This document shows positions 8,894-16,996 of a stretch of DNA of 38,450 nucleotides, one piece after another; within the stretch, counting starts at the first letter, position 1; every line of letters begins with the position of its first letter. Source of the DNA: Acidobacteriota bacterium (GTDB taxonomy: Bacteria; Acidobacteriota; Polarisedimenticolia; J045); contig RFIB01000100.1 in assembly GCA_003695625.1 (NCBI GenBank), positions 1 to 38,450 of the forward strand, given 5' to 3'. Under the pieces are notes generated by a model, which was given only the letters and a program-made list of their open reading frames with translations, was not told where the DNA came from and ran no database searches. Made by a program: the position numbers and the translations under genes.

Positions 8894-9580
8894 ATGGATG
8901 ACCTTCGCTCGCTCGAACAGCTCGTCGAGCGCGACCGCGACACCGAGTTTCCGCCCGACGACGACCGGCTGCACGTGCGCGTCGTCGCCGTGGCGGACCT
9001 TCCCACCCGCTACGGGCGGTTCCGGGTCGTCGGCTTCTGCAACAGCCGGGACGACAAGGAGCACCTGGCGATCGTCCACGGTCCGATCGTGGGCGCGGCG
9101 GACGTGCTGACGCGGATCCACTCCGAATGCCTGACCGGGGACGCCCTCGGCTCGCTGCGCTGCGACTGCCGGGACCAGCTCGAGGCGGCGCTGCGCCGAC
9201 TGGCCAGCGCACCGCGCGGGCTGCTGCTCTACCTGCGCCAGGAGGGGCGCGGAATCGGCCTGGCGAACAAGATCCGCGCCTACTCGCTGCAGGACCGCGG
9301 GCTCGACACGGTCGAGGCGAACCTGGCGCTCGGCTTCCACGACGACGAGCGCGACTACGGCATCGCCGCGGCGATGCTGCGCAGCCTCGGCGTGCGGTCG
9401 ATCCGGCTGATGACGAACAATCCGCGCAAGATCGACCAGCTCCGCGCCCTCGGCGTCGAGGTCACGGGCCGCGAACCCCACGTGATCCCGCCCAACGAGC
9501 ACAACCGGTTCTATCTCGAGACGAAGGCGCGCCGCTCGGGCCACTTCATCGAGCTGGAAGCCGCCGCCGACGCGTCGTAG
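8894..9580 (+). CDS. ribA: GTP cyclohydrolase II
   Basis: A 228-residue enzyme that opens the GTP imidazole ring to the 2,5-diaminopyrimidine, the first committed step of riboflavin synthesis. Zinc ligands are C79, C90 and C92 in HSECLTGDALGSLRCDCR. The active-site LRQEGRGIGLANKI follows at about 115-127, then YGIAAAMLRSLGV and LMTNNPRKI. It is a stand-alone RibA with no DHBP-synthase domain, and about 30 residues longer at the N-terminus than E. coli RibA. The ATG at 8894 (MDDLRSLEQL) is chosen. An in-frame ATG at 8828 would add a low-complexity Gly/Arg stretch, and neither has a strong Shine-Dalgarno. No other riboflavin gene is adjacent and no FMN riboswitch is visible upstream. Confidence 0.9.
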   Translation: MDDLRSLEQLVERDRDTEFPPDDDRLHVRVVAVADLPTRYGRFRVVGFCNSRDDKEHLAIVHGPIVGAADVLTRIHSECLTGDALGSLRCDCRDQLEAALRRLASAPRGLLLYLRQEGRGIGLANKIRAYSLQDRGLDTVEANLALGFHDDERDYGIAAAMLRSLGVRSIRLMTNNPRKIDQLRALGVEVTGREPHVIPPNEHNRFYLETKARRSGHFIELEAAADAS

Positions 9581-9594
9581 CCCGGCGGCGCGGC

Positions 9595-10665
9595 TCAGCG
9601 CTCCGCGGCGCGCGGGCGCAGGTGCCGGGCGAGAAACGCCCAGATCTTCCGCCGCGACTCGCGCGCGAGCTTCGAGTCCATCCGGTTGAAGCTGTGGCCT
9701 CCGGGAGCGTCGCGGTAGATCTCGTACTCGAATTCCCGGCCGGCCGCCTGCAGGCTCTTGATCAGGTGCTCGACCTCGACGACGTTGACGTCCCGGTCGT
9801 TCGTGTTGGCGTGGACCAGCAGCGGAACGCGCAGCTTGTGCGCGTTCCATGCGGGCGAGCGGCGGCGGTACTCGTCGACGTCCTCGTACGGCGTCCGGCC
9901 GATGTGGTAGTCGGCCGAGTAGAGCCGCCGGTAGGCGTCCGTCTGGTAGCCGAGGCGCGCCAGCAGGTCGGAGACCGGCACTCCGGCGTAGGCTGCCTGG
10001 AACGCGTCGGGGTGATCGAACGCGGCCATCAGCGCGATCAGCCCGCCGTGGGACCAGCCGAGGATCCCGACCCGCGCGCAGTCCGCCTCGGGAACCGCCT
10101 CGCACGCCCAGTCGCGCGCGGCGACGACGTCGTCGACCTCCAGGCCGCCGTAGTCGATCGCCCGCCAGTACTCGCGCCCGTACCCGGTCGACCCGCGATA
10201 CTCGGGGGCGACGACGACATAGCCCTCGGCCATCAGCTCGCGCACGACGTGCGTGTAGTACGTGTCGAAGTCACCGTGGACGCCGCCGTGGGGAAACAGC
10301 AGCAGCGGCGCCCGGGCGCCGGACGCCAGCGCGCGCGGGACGAACACGTAGGCCCACATCCGGAACGGATGGCGCTCGTTGGCGATGCCGTATGTCTGCT
10401 CGGCGCGCGGATTCGGCACCGTGGGGATGAACACCTTGTCGATCCGCGCCACGTCCCCGACGCGCTCGAACCACAGCACGTCGTCGACCTTCTTGGCGAC
10501 GCGGTCGAGCGCGAAGGAGAGTTCCTCGAGCCGGCGCTCGACGGCGGCAAGCCGCGCGTCGAGAGCGTCCGGCGATCCGTCCCCGGAGCCGGCGGCCGCC
10601 GGCGTCAGGAACCCGGCGGCAAGCAGTCCCGCAATCAGCACCGCAGCGATTCGACTCGTCGTCAT
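9595..10665 (-). CDS. Secreted prolyl-oligopeptidase-family (S9-like) alpha/beta hydrolase
   Basis: A 356-residue exported hydrolase. The signal peptide spans about residues 1-25 (MTTSRIAAVL to PAAAG). A short helical segment (residues 34-70) precedes an alpha/beta-hydrolase domain with LLLFPHGGVHGD (oxyanion region), YRGSTGYGREYW and the nucleophile elbow GWSHGG (S205). The acid residue lies in NTNDRDVN (D290 or D292) and the histidine is H324 in GGHSFNR. YRGSTGYG and this order are typical of S9 prolyl oligopeptidase/acylaminoacyl-peptidase catalytic domains, but the usual N-terminal propeller is missing. It may therefore be a peptidase or an esterase. GAGGAG precedes the ATG at 10665. It lies 67 bp downstream of the acyl-CoA ligase on the same strand, possibly in one transcript. 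Confidence 0.88.
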   Translation of the reverse strand: MTTSRIAAVLIAGLLAAGFLTPAAAGSGDGSPDALDARLAAVERRLEELSFALDRVAKKVDDVLWFERVGDVARIDKVFIPTVPNPRAEQTYGIANERHPFRMWAYVFVPRALASGARAPLLLFPHGGVHGDFDTYYTHVVRELMAEGYVVVAPEYRGSTGYGREYWRAIDYGGLEVDDVVAARDWACEAVPEADCARVGILGWSHGGLIALMAAFDHPDAFQAAYAGVPVSDLLARLGYQTDAYRRLYSADYHIGRTPYEDVDEYRRRSPAWNAHKLRVPLLVHANTNDRDVNVVEVEHLIKSLQAAGREFEYEIYRDAPGGHSFNRMDSKLARESRRKIWAFLARHLRPRAAER

Positions 10666-10732
10666 CGGCCGCTCTCCTCGCGGACGCGCCGCGGGCGGGA
10701 CCGGCGGCGCCCGTCGCACGCCGGGCAGGGTA

Positions 10733-12334
10733 TCAGGGACCGGGCGGCGTCGGCGCCCCGGATCCGACCGGCTCGGGCGGCTCGTCGGACGGGCTCGTGT
10801 CGAGGGCGCGCCTGAGCACCTTCCCGGAACTCGTGTGAGGCAGCTCGTCGACGAGATGGATCGCCTTCGGCCGCGCGAACGGCTCGAGGTGGCGCGCGCA
10901 GTGCCGCCGCAGCTCCGCCACATCGAGCCCTTCTTCGCGCGGGACGACATGGGCCTCGATCGCCTGGCCGAGCAGCGGGTCGTCGACGCCGCGAACCGCA
11001 GCGAGCAGCACGCCGGGATGCTCGAGCAGGACCGACTCCACCTCGCGCGGCGCGACCTTCTCGCCACGCGTCTTGATCACGTCGTCCCGGCGGGCGACGA
11101 AGTAGTAGAAGCCGTCCTCGTCGCGCCGGAACAGATCTCCGGTGCGGCAGACCCGCTCCCCGGGCAGCGGTCCGGGAGGAAACCTCGCCGCGCTGGCCTC
11201 GGGATCGTTCCAGTAGCCGCGCATCACGTGACGCCCGCGCGCGACGAGTTCGCCGATCTCGCCGGGACCGACGGGCCGGCCCTCGTCATCCTCGAGCCAC
11301 ACCTCCGTCCCCGGAATCGCGATGCCGACCGACCCGGGCCGGCGATCGACCTCCTCGGGGGGCAGCCACAGGGTGCGCTTGGTCTCGGTCAGCCCGTACA
11401 TCTTGATCAGCCGGACCCACGGCAGCCGCTGGCGCAGCTCGCGAACATGCACCGTCGGCAGTGCCGCGGCGGTGTTCGTCATGTAGCGCAGCGAACTCAG
11501 GTCGTACTGCTCGAGATCCATGCGCAGCAGCAGCGCGAACAGGGTCGGCACCCCGGGAAGGCCGGTCACGCGCTCGCGGACGATCTCCTCGAGGATCCGC
11601 GCCGGGTACGTGAAGCCGCGCCCGAGCACGACGCGCCCGCCGACGCGGAACCCCATCAGCACCTGGTACAGGCCGTAGTCGAACGACAGCGGCAGGGCGT
11701 TGTAGATCACGTCGTCCTCGACGTTGCCGACATACTCGATGATCGAGCCGGACGCGAAGACGACGTTGTCGTGACCGCAGATCACGCCCTTGGGCCGGCC
11801 CGTCGAGCCGGAGGTGTAGATCAGGCACGCGAGGTCGAGATCGATGTTGACCCGCGGCGGGCGGTCGGCCGGCTGGCCGGCGAGCAGGTCGTCCCAGCCG
11901 ACGGCCAGCGCGGATCCGTCGGCAAGACGGCCCGCCTCGGGCCCGGCCAGCCCGACGACGCGCAGCGCCGCCCGCGAGGCGAGCACCGCTTCGAGGGCCG
12001 CGCGCGTGGGAGGAGCGGCCCAGCCGAGAAAGGCCGTCGCCTCGCAGTCGCCGAGGACGTAGCGGAGCTTGTCCGGCGGCGTGTCCGGATTGACGAACAC
12101 GAACGCCGCGCCCGCCTTGAGAGCGGCGAACAGCGCGACCGGGGCCTCGAGCACGTTCGGCATCGAGACCACGACGCGGTCGCCGCGGCGCACGCCGGCC
12201 GCGACGAGGGCGTGCGCGAGCCGGTTGGCCCGCTGCTCCACCTCGGCGTACGTCAGGCGCACGCCGTCGGCGGACAGACAGGGCTTGTCGGGAAGGCGAT
12301 CGGCCGATCGCTCGAGGAACTCCTGCACGAGCAT
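10733..12334 (-). CDS. AMP-dependent acyl-CoA synthetase / ligase
   Basis: A 533-residue ANL-superfamily adenylating enzyme. Visible core motifs are the P-loop-like IYTSGSTGRPKGV (about 190-202), LSSLRYMTNTAAALP, MYGLTETKRTLWLP (A5), the A7 region YWNDPEASAARF to CRTGDLFRRDEDG, IKTRGEKVAPREVESVL (A8), and the catalytic lysine in LPHTSSGKVLRR (A10). It activates a carboxylic acid as acyl-AMP and probably transfers it to CoA; the chain cannot be predicted. The length suits a stand-alone ligase, and no carrier-protein or condensation domain follows. GGAGG lies seven bases upstream of the ATG. Its divergent neighbours are a methyltransferase and a GtrA protein, and a large palindrome lies between them. 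Confidence 0.92.
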   Translation of the reverse strand: MLVQEFLERSADRLPDKPCLSADGVRLTYAEVEQRANRLAHALVAAGVRRGDRVVVSMPNVLEAPVALFAALKAGAAFVFVNPDTPPDKLRYVLGDCEATAFLGWAAPPTRAALEAVLASRAALRVVGLAGPEAGRLADGSALAVGWDDLLAGQPADRPPRVNIDLDLACLIYTSGSTGRPKGVICGHDNVVFASGSIIEYVGNVEDDVIYNALPLSFDYGLYQVLMGFRVGGRVVLGRGFTYPARILEEIVRERVTGLPGVPTLFALLLRMDLEQYDLSSLRYMTNTAAALPTVHVRELRQRLPWVRLIKMYGLTETKRTLWLPPEEVDRRPGSVGIAIPGTEVWLEDDEGRPVGPGEIGELVARGRHVMRGYWNDPEASAARFPPGPLPGERVCRTGDLFRRDEDGFYYFVARRDDVIKTRGEKVAPREVESVLLEHPGVLLAAVRGVDDPLLGQAIEAHVVPREEGLDVAELRRHCARHLEPFARPKAIHLVDELPHTSSGKVLRRALDTSPSDEPPEPVGSGAPTPPGP

Positions 12335-12738
12335 GGCCCGGCCTCCGGGTCACGCTCGGCCACGCCCCCCCTGCCGGGGACCGGTCGCCCCGTCCCGGCG
12401 GTGCGGGTTCGTGCGTGTTGGTACGGAGATCGTCGCCGGCTGTCAACCCCGTCGAGGTGCCGCGAAAAAATCGCGCCGCACCGCAGCGTGCGGCGCGGTG
12501 CGGCATGCCGTCCGGCCCTCCGCGCGATCCCCGGCGCCGGCCGCGGGATCCGGAGCATGCCGCAACGCGGCGCGATTTTTTCGAGGCACCGCCGCAGATT
12601 GCCCACGAGGGGATGACGGATCCGTCCTCGCGGGACTTGCTTGACTTGTCCGTGAAATCAGCGAAGCCTCTCCCCCGCGCGCCCGCCGGCGGGATCGCGG
12701 CTCCGGCGAGTCCCGGGCCCGGGTCGCGCGGGGAGACC
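12335..12738. other. 404-bp intergenic region between divergent ligase and methyltransferase genes
   Basis: No convincing gene is visible in either strand. The region holds the nested palindrome at 12456-12590 (listed separately). It also has a perfect 12-bp palindrome GACGGATCCGTC at 12615-12626 and a TTGACT at about 12652 on the plus strand with no good -10 partner. Promoters for both flanking genes are expected here. Frame-open stretches across it on both strands look like high-GC artefacts. Confidence 0.6.
12456..12590. repeat. Nested palindrome with 24-bp outer arms carrying A6/T6 tracts
   Basis: The outer arms 12456-12479 and 12567-12590 are inverted copies matching at 23 of 24 positions and include CGAAAAAATCGCGCCGC. 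Inside lie a side hairpin GCCGCACCGC/GCGGTGCGGC (12475-12484 with 12495-12504) and a middle stem GCGGCATGC/GCATGCCGC (12500-12508 with 12555-12563). Next come TCCGG/CCGGA (12511-12515 with 12550-12554) and GATCCC/GGGATC around a CCGGCGCCGG apex. Nearly the whole 135 bp can fold. In both directions the GC stem runs into six T residues, so it resembles a bidirectional terminator. Yet it lies upstream of two divergent genes, where a terminator is unexpected. A REP/MITE-like element is the alternative. Confidence 0.75.
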
Positions 12739-13521
12739 ATGGCTCACGAGGGGGCCTCACCGAACGCCGCGCGCGACCGCGAGCTGTTCGACGCCATCGC
12801 CGACCGGTACGCGCGCAAGGACCTGCTGCCCGCCTCGCGGGCGGCCCGCCGCGAGCGGCTGCTGCGGACGCTCGCGGCGATCCCGGAGCTGCCCGAGCGG
12901 CCGGCCGTCCTCGAGATCGGCTGCGGCGCCGGGTACGCGGCGGACTACCTGGCCGGCCGCTACCGGTCGTATCTCGGCATCGATCACTCGCGACGCCTGA
13001 TCGAGCACGCCCGCCGCCGCCATGCGAACGGTGTCGCGCGCTTCGAGGTGGCCGACGCCGCGAGCCTCGACGACGGGCAGCGCTACGATCTGGTCCTGAT
13101 GATCGGCGTGCTGCACCACCTCGAGGATCCGCTCGCCGCGCTGCGGACCGCCCGCCGCCTGCTGCGGCCCGGCGGATACGTCGCGGCCAACGAGCCCCAG
13201 CCCGCCAACCCGGTGGTCCAGCTCGCCCGGGCGCTGCGCAAGCGGATCGACAGCACCTACTCCGAGGACCAGTGCACGCTGTCGTGCCGCCAGCTGCGCT
13301 CCCTGTACGAGGCGGCCGCGCTCGAGCAGATCCGGATCGTGCCCCAGGGGCTGCTCTCGACGCCGTTCGCCGAGGTCCCCGCCCCGGCACAGTGGCTCTC
13401 CGCGCCGGTCTCGCGGCTGGCCTGCCGCGCCGACCGCGTGCTCGAGCGCCCCGCCGCGCTGGCCCGCCGGCTGAGCTGGAATCTCGTCGCCGTCGGCCGC
13501 CGGCCCCCTGGCGACCGATGA
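12739..13521 (+). CDS. Class I SAM-dependent methyltransferase
   Basis: A 260-residue Rossmann-fold methyltransferase. Motif I is VLEIGCGAGYAADYL (about 56-70). A motif II-like acidic LGIDHSRRLIEHAR follows, then motif IV YDLVLMIGVLHHLEDP and LRPGGYVAANEP. This is the Methyltransf_11/25 (UbiE-like) type with no substrate signature. The start is the ATG at 12739 preceded by GGGGAG. The longer ORF from 12415 would run through the palindrome and is rejected. Its stop overlaps the GtrA start (ATGA at 13518-13521), so the two are translationally coupled. With GtrA this suggests modification of a lipid-linked or envelope glycan, but that is inference. Confidence 0.87.
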   Translation: MAHEGASPNAARDRELFDAIADRYARKDLLPASRAARRERLLRTLAAIPELPERPAVLEIGCGAGYAADYLAGRYRSYLGIDHSRRLIEHARRRHANGVARFEVADAASLDDGQRYDLVLMIGVLHHLEDPLAALRTARRLLRPGGYVAANEPQPANPVVQLARALRKRIDSTYSEDQCTLSCRQLRSLYEAAALEQIRIVPQGLLSTPFAEVPAPAQWLSAPVSRLACRADRVLERPAALARRLSWNLVAVGRRPPGDR

Positions 13522-13928
13522 GACGCCTCGCCGGCGCGTTCGGCCGCTTCGGGCTGCTCGGGCTGGTCAGCTTCGCGATCAACCTTGCCGTCACGGCCGG
13601 GCTGCACGAGATCGCCGGGCTCGCCGAGGAGTTCGCCTACGCGGTCGCGCTGGGCGTCGTCCTCGTGACGAACTTCGCGGCCTGCCGCCTGTGGGTCTTC
13701 CCCGACTCCGCCGGCAGCGTCGTCGGCCAGGGGTTCGCGTTTCTCCTCTCCTCGTTCGGCTTCCGCGGGGCCGAGTACGTCGCCTTCCTGCTCGTCCACA
13801 CCCTCGGCGGCGTGCACTACCTGCTGACGATCCTCCTCGTCACCGGCGTCTCGACCGTGGTCAAGTTCCTGCACTACCGGTTTCTCGTGTTCCGGACCGG
13901 ACGCGGCCCGCTGCCCGCCGGTCGCTGA
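13518..13928 (+). CDS. GtrA family membrane protein
   Basis: A 136-residue protein with four predicted transmembrane helices (about 10-30, 38-57, 72-92 and 100-120). GLVSFAINLAV, NFAACRLWVFP and VKFLHYRFLVF match the GtrA/DPMS-flippase-like family, which is thought to move undecaprenyl-linked sugars across the inner membrane. The start is the ATG at 13518 inside the ATGA overlap with the methyltransferase. The tracked start at 13272 lies deep inside the upstream gene in another frame and is wrong. No glycosyltransferase gene lies beside it, although GtrA homologues are often next to one. Confidence 0.87.
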   Translation: MRRLAGAFGRFGLLGLVSFAINLAVTAGLHEIAGLAEEFAYAVALGVVLVTNFAACRLWVFPDSAGSVVGQGFAFLLSSFGFRGAEYVAFLLVHTLGGVHYLLTILLVTGVSTVVKFLHYRFLVFRTGRGPLPAGR

Positions 13929-14033
13929 CCCGCGCCGCAACGCGGCGCGCGACGGTCACCGGCTCGCGTATAGTCGGCGCTCCATGCCGGCGCCGGTCCG
14001 CATCCCCGGCCCCCCGCCAGATGGAGAACCCGC

Positions 14034-15341
14034 ATGAAGCGCACCCCGTTTCCGCCCCTGTTCTGGATCGGCAACGTGATCGAGGTCCTCGAGCGGTTCG
14101 CCTACTACGGGCTGTACATGGGCTTCGGCATCTACGTGACCAAGGCCGTCGCCGACGGCGGCCTCGGCTGGGAGAAGGGCCAGCTCGGGGACATCCAGAC
14201 GCTGTTCCTGCTGCTCTCGTACTCGGTCCCGCTGGTTTCCGGGATCCTCGCCGACCGGTACGGATTCAAGCGGCTGCTGATGCTGTCGTACTTCCTGTAC
14301 CTGCCGGGCTTCCTGCTCCTGCTGTGGGCGCGGAGCTTCCTCGGCGTCGTCGCGGTGATGGCGCTGATCGGCATCGCGGCCGGCGTGTTCAAGCCGCTGA
14401 TCGCCGGCACCGTCCGGCTGACGACGGACCACACCAACCGCACGCTCGGCTTCGGGATCTTCTACCTGATGGTCAACGTCGGCGCGTTCTTCGGTCCGAT
14501 GACCGCGGGCGCCCTGCGCACCCATCACTGGAACTGGGCGTTCCTCGCCTCCGCCGTCGCGGTCGTGCTGATGATCGTGGTCACCGCCGTGTTCTACAGG
14601 GATCCGATCGACCCCACGGCGGCGACCGGCAAGCGACCCGAGCTGCTGGCGCAGATCAAGGAGATCTGGCCGTACCTCAAGGACCCGAAGATCCTGCTGT
14701 TCATCATCATCTTCGGCGTGTTCATCGAGATCCCGTTCTGGGCGTTCTTCAACGTCGTCGCCGTGTTCGTCGACGAGTACGTCCGCACCGACATCCTGTA
14801 CGACATGTTCTCGCGCGTGCTCGGCACGACGATCGTCGGCTGGTTCAGCACGGTCGACGAGAACGGCGTGCATCGCATTGCCGGAGAGACGCTGGCCCAC
14901 ACCGCGCTTTACATCATCATCCTGCAGATGTTCGTCACGCGGACGATGGAGCGGCTGCGCTCGGTCCCGGCGGTCGCCGTCGGGATCTTCCTGATGGTGC
15001 TCGGCTGCATCGGGCTCTACTTCTCGACCGGCCCGATGCCGCTGCTGATGTTCGTCGGCATCCTGCTGTTCGCCGTCGGCGAGATGGGCTGCATGCCGCG
15101 TTTCGAGCAGTACCTGATCTCGATGCTGCCGCCGGAGAAGACCGGCCTCGGCGGCGGCCTGCTGCGGATCCCGGTCGCGGTCGGCGCGTTCTCCGGCTCG
15201 ATCATGACGCGCATGTACGGCTGGTTCGAGAACGCGGGCAATCCGCAGGGAATCTGGCTCGTCCAGGCCGGCTGCCTGCTGCTCGGGTTCTTCGCGCTGC
15301 TGATCTACGACCGCGTGTTCCACGCGGCCGAGATCGACTGA
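14034..15341 (+). CDS. POT/PTR-type proton-coupled transporter (MFS)
   Basis: A 435-residue integral membrane protein with about 12 predicted helices. The first helix contains EVLERFAYYG, matching the ExxERFxYYG proton-coupling signature of the proton-dependent oligopeptide transporter family. LADRYGFKRLL is the MFS loop 2-3 motif, and GAFFGPMTAG and the FKPLIAGTV stretch are also POT-like. These carriers import di-/tripeptides or related compounds with protons. Two longer hydrophilic loops (about 180-215 and 265-290) separate the halves. The ATG is preceded by GGAGAACCCGC. A TATAGT at 13969-13974 is a possible -10 without a recognisable -35. Substrate specificity is not readable. Confidence 0.87.
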   Translation: MKRTPFPPLFWIGNVIEVLERFAYYGLYMGFGIYVTKAVADGGLGWEKGQLGDIQTLFLLLSYSVPLVSGILADRYGFKRLLMLSYFLYLPGFLLLLWARSFLGVVAVMALIGIAAGVFKPLIAGTVRLTTDHTNRTLGFGIFYLMVNVGAFFGPMTAGALRTHHWNWAFLASAVAVVLMIVVTAVFYRDPIDPTAATGKRPELLAQIKEIWPYLKDPKILLFIIIFGVFIEIPFWAFFNVVAVFVDEYVRTDILYDMFSRVLGTTIVGWFSTVDENGVHRIAGETLAHTALYIIILQMFVTRTMERLRSVPAVAVGIFLMVLGCIGLYFSTGPMPLLMFVGILLFAVGEMGCMPRFEQYLISMLPPEKTGLGGGLLRIPVAVGAFSGSIMTRMYGWFENAGNPQGIWLVQAGCLLLGFFALLIYDRVFHAAEID

Positions 15342-15354
15342 CCACGCCGCGCGC

Positions 15355-16050
15355 TCAACGGATCGGCTCGCGCCAGCGGTGCGCGAAGCGGGCGCGCAGC
15401 TTCGAGAGCTTGGGCGAGATGACGAGCCGGCAGTAGCCCTGCTGCGTGTTCCTCGCGTAGTAGTCCTGGTGGTACGCCTCGGCTGCCCAGAACCGCTCGA
15501 GGGGCGCGATCTCGGTGACGATCGGCGCATCGAACACCTTCTCGTCCGTCAGCTCGCGGACCAGCGCCCGCGCCTCGTCCCGCTGCCGTTCGTCGCGCCA
15601 GAAGATCGCCGAGCGGTACTGCGTGCCGACGTCCGCACCCTGCCGGTTGAGCGTCGTCGGGTCGTGCATCGCGAAGAAGATCTCGAGGATCTCGCGATAC
15701 GAGATCCGTCCGGGGTCGAAGGTCACCTCGACCGCCTCGGCGTGCCCGGTCTCGCCCGAACAGACCTGCTCGTATGTCGGCTCGTCGACGTGGCCGCCCG
15801 CGTAGCCGACGCGGACCGCGGTCACGCCGTCGATCCGGCGGTACACCGCGTCGAGGCACCAGAAGCAGCCGCCGGCGACGACGGCCACCTCCCCGTCCGG
15901 GCGGGGCTCGTTCACCTCGGTCTCCTCGCGGGGCGCGGTCCCGCCGCGCCCGTCGCCGCAGGCCGCCGGCGGACCGGCAAGCAGCGCGACGGCCACGCAC
16001 AGGGCGGGGATCGCGGCGCCAGGTCCGGTCGACTCGGCTCGGCGGCTCAT
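15355..16050 (-). CDS. msrA: Peptide-methionine (S)-S-oxide reductase MsrA, exported
   Basis: A 231-residue protein that reduces methionine-S-sulfoxide in oxidised proteins. GGCFWCLDAVYRRIDGV carries the catalytic Cys. VGYAGG, YEQVCSGETGHAEAVEV, FFAMHDPTTLNRQGADVGTQYRSAI and AYHQDYY are all standard MsrA. The N-terminus (MSRRAES, hydrophobic run, PPAACG) looks like a signal peptide, possibly a lipoprotein with Cys at about residue 31, although Pro at -3 is unusual. It is therefore probably periplasmic or outer-membrane attached. The catalytic residue is an ordinary Cys codon despite selA elsewhere in the window. The start at 16050 is used rather than the tracked 16194, which would overlap the FHA gene. 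It is the last gene of a four-gene minus-strand run. Confidence 0.92.
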   Translation of the reverse strand: MSRRAESTGPGAAIPALCVAVALLAGPPAACGDGRGGTAPREETEVNEPRPDGEVAVVAGGCFWCLDAVYRRIDGVTAVRVGYAGGHVDEPTYEQVCSGETGHAEAVEVTFDPGRISYREILEIFFAMHDPTTLNRQGADVGTQYRSAIFWRDERQRDEARALVRELTDEKVFDAPIVTEIAPLERFWAAEAYHQDYYARNTQQGYCRLVISPKLSKLRARFAHRWREPIR

Positions 16051-16100
16051 GGGGCGATCATGCCCCCGGCCGGCCGATCCGTCACGCGGGGTGCGGCCGG

Positions 16101-16481
16101 TCAGCGCCGGGGCCGGTCCCTGAATCGGCCGGCGAGGAAGACGAGCCGGGTGTTGCCGACCTGGATCTCGTCGAGATGCTTGAGCCGCGTCCACGTCCCC
16201 GTGGCGACGGGGCGATCGTTGAGCGTCGTCCCGTTGCGCGAGGCCAGGTCGGTGATGCGGCAGATCCCGGCGTCGACCTCGATGCGGCAGTGCTCGGCCG
16301 ACACCTCCGGATCGTCGAGGCGGATCGTCGCCTGCTCGTCGCGGCCGACGATCGTCACCGGACCGTTGATCCGGAAGCTGGCCGTCACGTCGGGCCCGGC
16401 GATCGTCGCCAGCACGAACACGTGCGGCGCCGAGAACGGGATCTTCGCCTTCTCGCGGACGCGGGTGGCGACACGGCGCAT
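16101..16481 (-). CDS. FHA domain protein
   Basis: A 126-residue protein made of a single forkhead-associated domain, a phosphothreonine-binding module. The signature residues are VTIVGRDEQA, EVSAEHCRIEVD and LASRNGTTLNDRPV, that is the conserved GR, S-x-x-H and NG elements. About 15 basic residues precede the domain, and no membrane or kinase domain is attached. GGAGAG lies seven bases before the ATG. It sits between the small membrane protein gene (78 bp upstream) and msrA (50 bp downstream), all on the same strand. Its phosphoprotein partner is unknown. Confidence 0.9.
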   Translation of the reverse strand: MRRVATRVREKAKIPFSAPHVFVLATIAGPDVTASFRINGPVTIVGRDEQATIRLDDPEVSAEHCRIEVDAGICRITDLASRNGTTLNDRPVATGTWTRLKHLDEIQVGNTRLVFLAGRFRDRPRR

Positions 16482-16559
16482 GGCGGCTCTCTCCGGGGTC
16501 CGGTCCCTGCAGGCAATCTCGCCGCCACGCGCCGCGCCGTCAACACACGGCGTCCGGGA

Positions 16560-16955
16560 TCAGTCTCGGACCACCGCGCCGACGATCAGCCCGGCGACGA
16601 CCGCCTCGACGACCGTGCCGAGGAACCAGACCAGCGCCATGTGGTACGGGATCGGCATCACGGCGTACGTCCCGTAGCCCATCGACACGCCCATGCCGAT
16701 GCCCCAGACCAGCCCGAACTTCGCGCCGTTGACCGGCGTCCGGTCCGAGACGAACCAGCCCCACAGCGCGGCGAACGCCAGCGCGGCGATCAGCACGGCG
16801 ACGTACATCACGCCGATCTTCATCTCGGCCTGCGGGCGCCACAGCTCGGGCTGCTGCGCGTACGTCCCGCCGAGGATCAGCACGTGGATCACGAAGTCCA
16901 GCACGGCCCAGGCGATGAACACCAGCACGCCACCGATGACGATCTTCTTCCCCAT
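16560..16955 (-). CDS. Small four-helix membrane protein, function unknown
   Basis: A 131-residue hydrophobic protein with four predicted transmembrane helices (about 4-28, 46-70, 77-100 and 105-129). There are no recognised catalytic motifs. Features include FVIHVLILGGTY near the first helix and GMGVSMGYGTYAVMPIPYH between helices 3 and 4. I do not recognise the family. The start is secure: a consensus AAGGAGGT lies about five bases before the ATG at 16955, the strongest Shine-Dalgarno seen in the window. The tracked ORF to 18434 is a frame artefact. It follows the glutamine amidotransferase with a 41-bp gap and is probably co-transcribed with it. Confidence 0.82.
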   Translation of the reverse strand: MGKKIVIGGVLVFIAWAVLDFVIHVLILGGTYAQQPELWRPQAEMKIGVMYVAVLIAALAFAALWGWFVSDRTPVNGAKFGLVWGIGMGVSMGYGTYAVMPIPYHMALVWFLGTVVEAVVAGLIVGAVVRD

Positions 16956-16996
16956 CGAGACCTCCTTTCGCGCCCCGACGCGGGCCGGGGCGATCT

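Noticed and set aside
12415-12738. N-terminal extension of the methyltransferase through the palindrome
   Set aside because: The extension is Pro/Arg-rich without domain character, and the ATG at 12739 has its own ribosome-binding site just before the conserved region.
15355-16050. MsrA as a selenoprotein because selA is present
   Set aside because: The catalytic position is a normal Cys codon (GGCFWC) and no in-frame TGA is seen.
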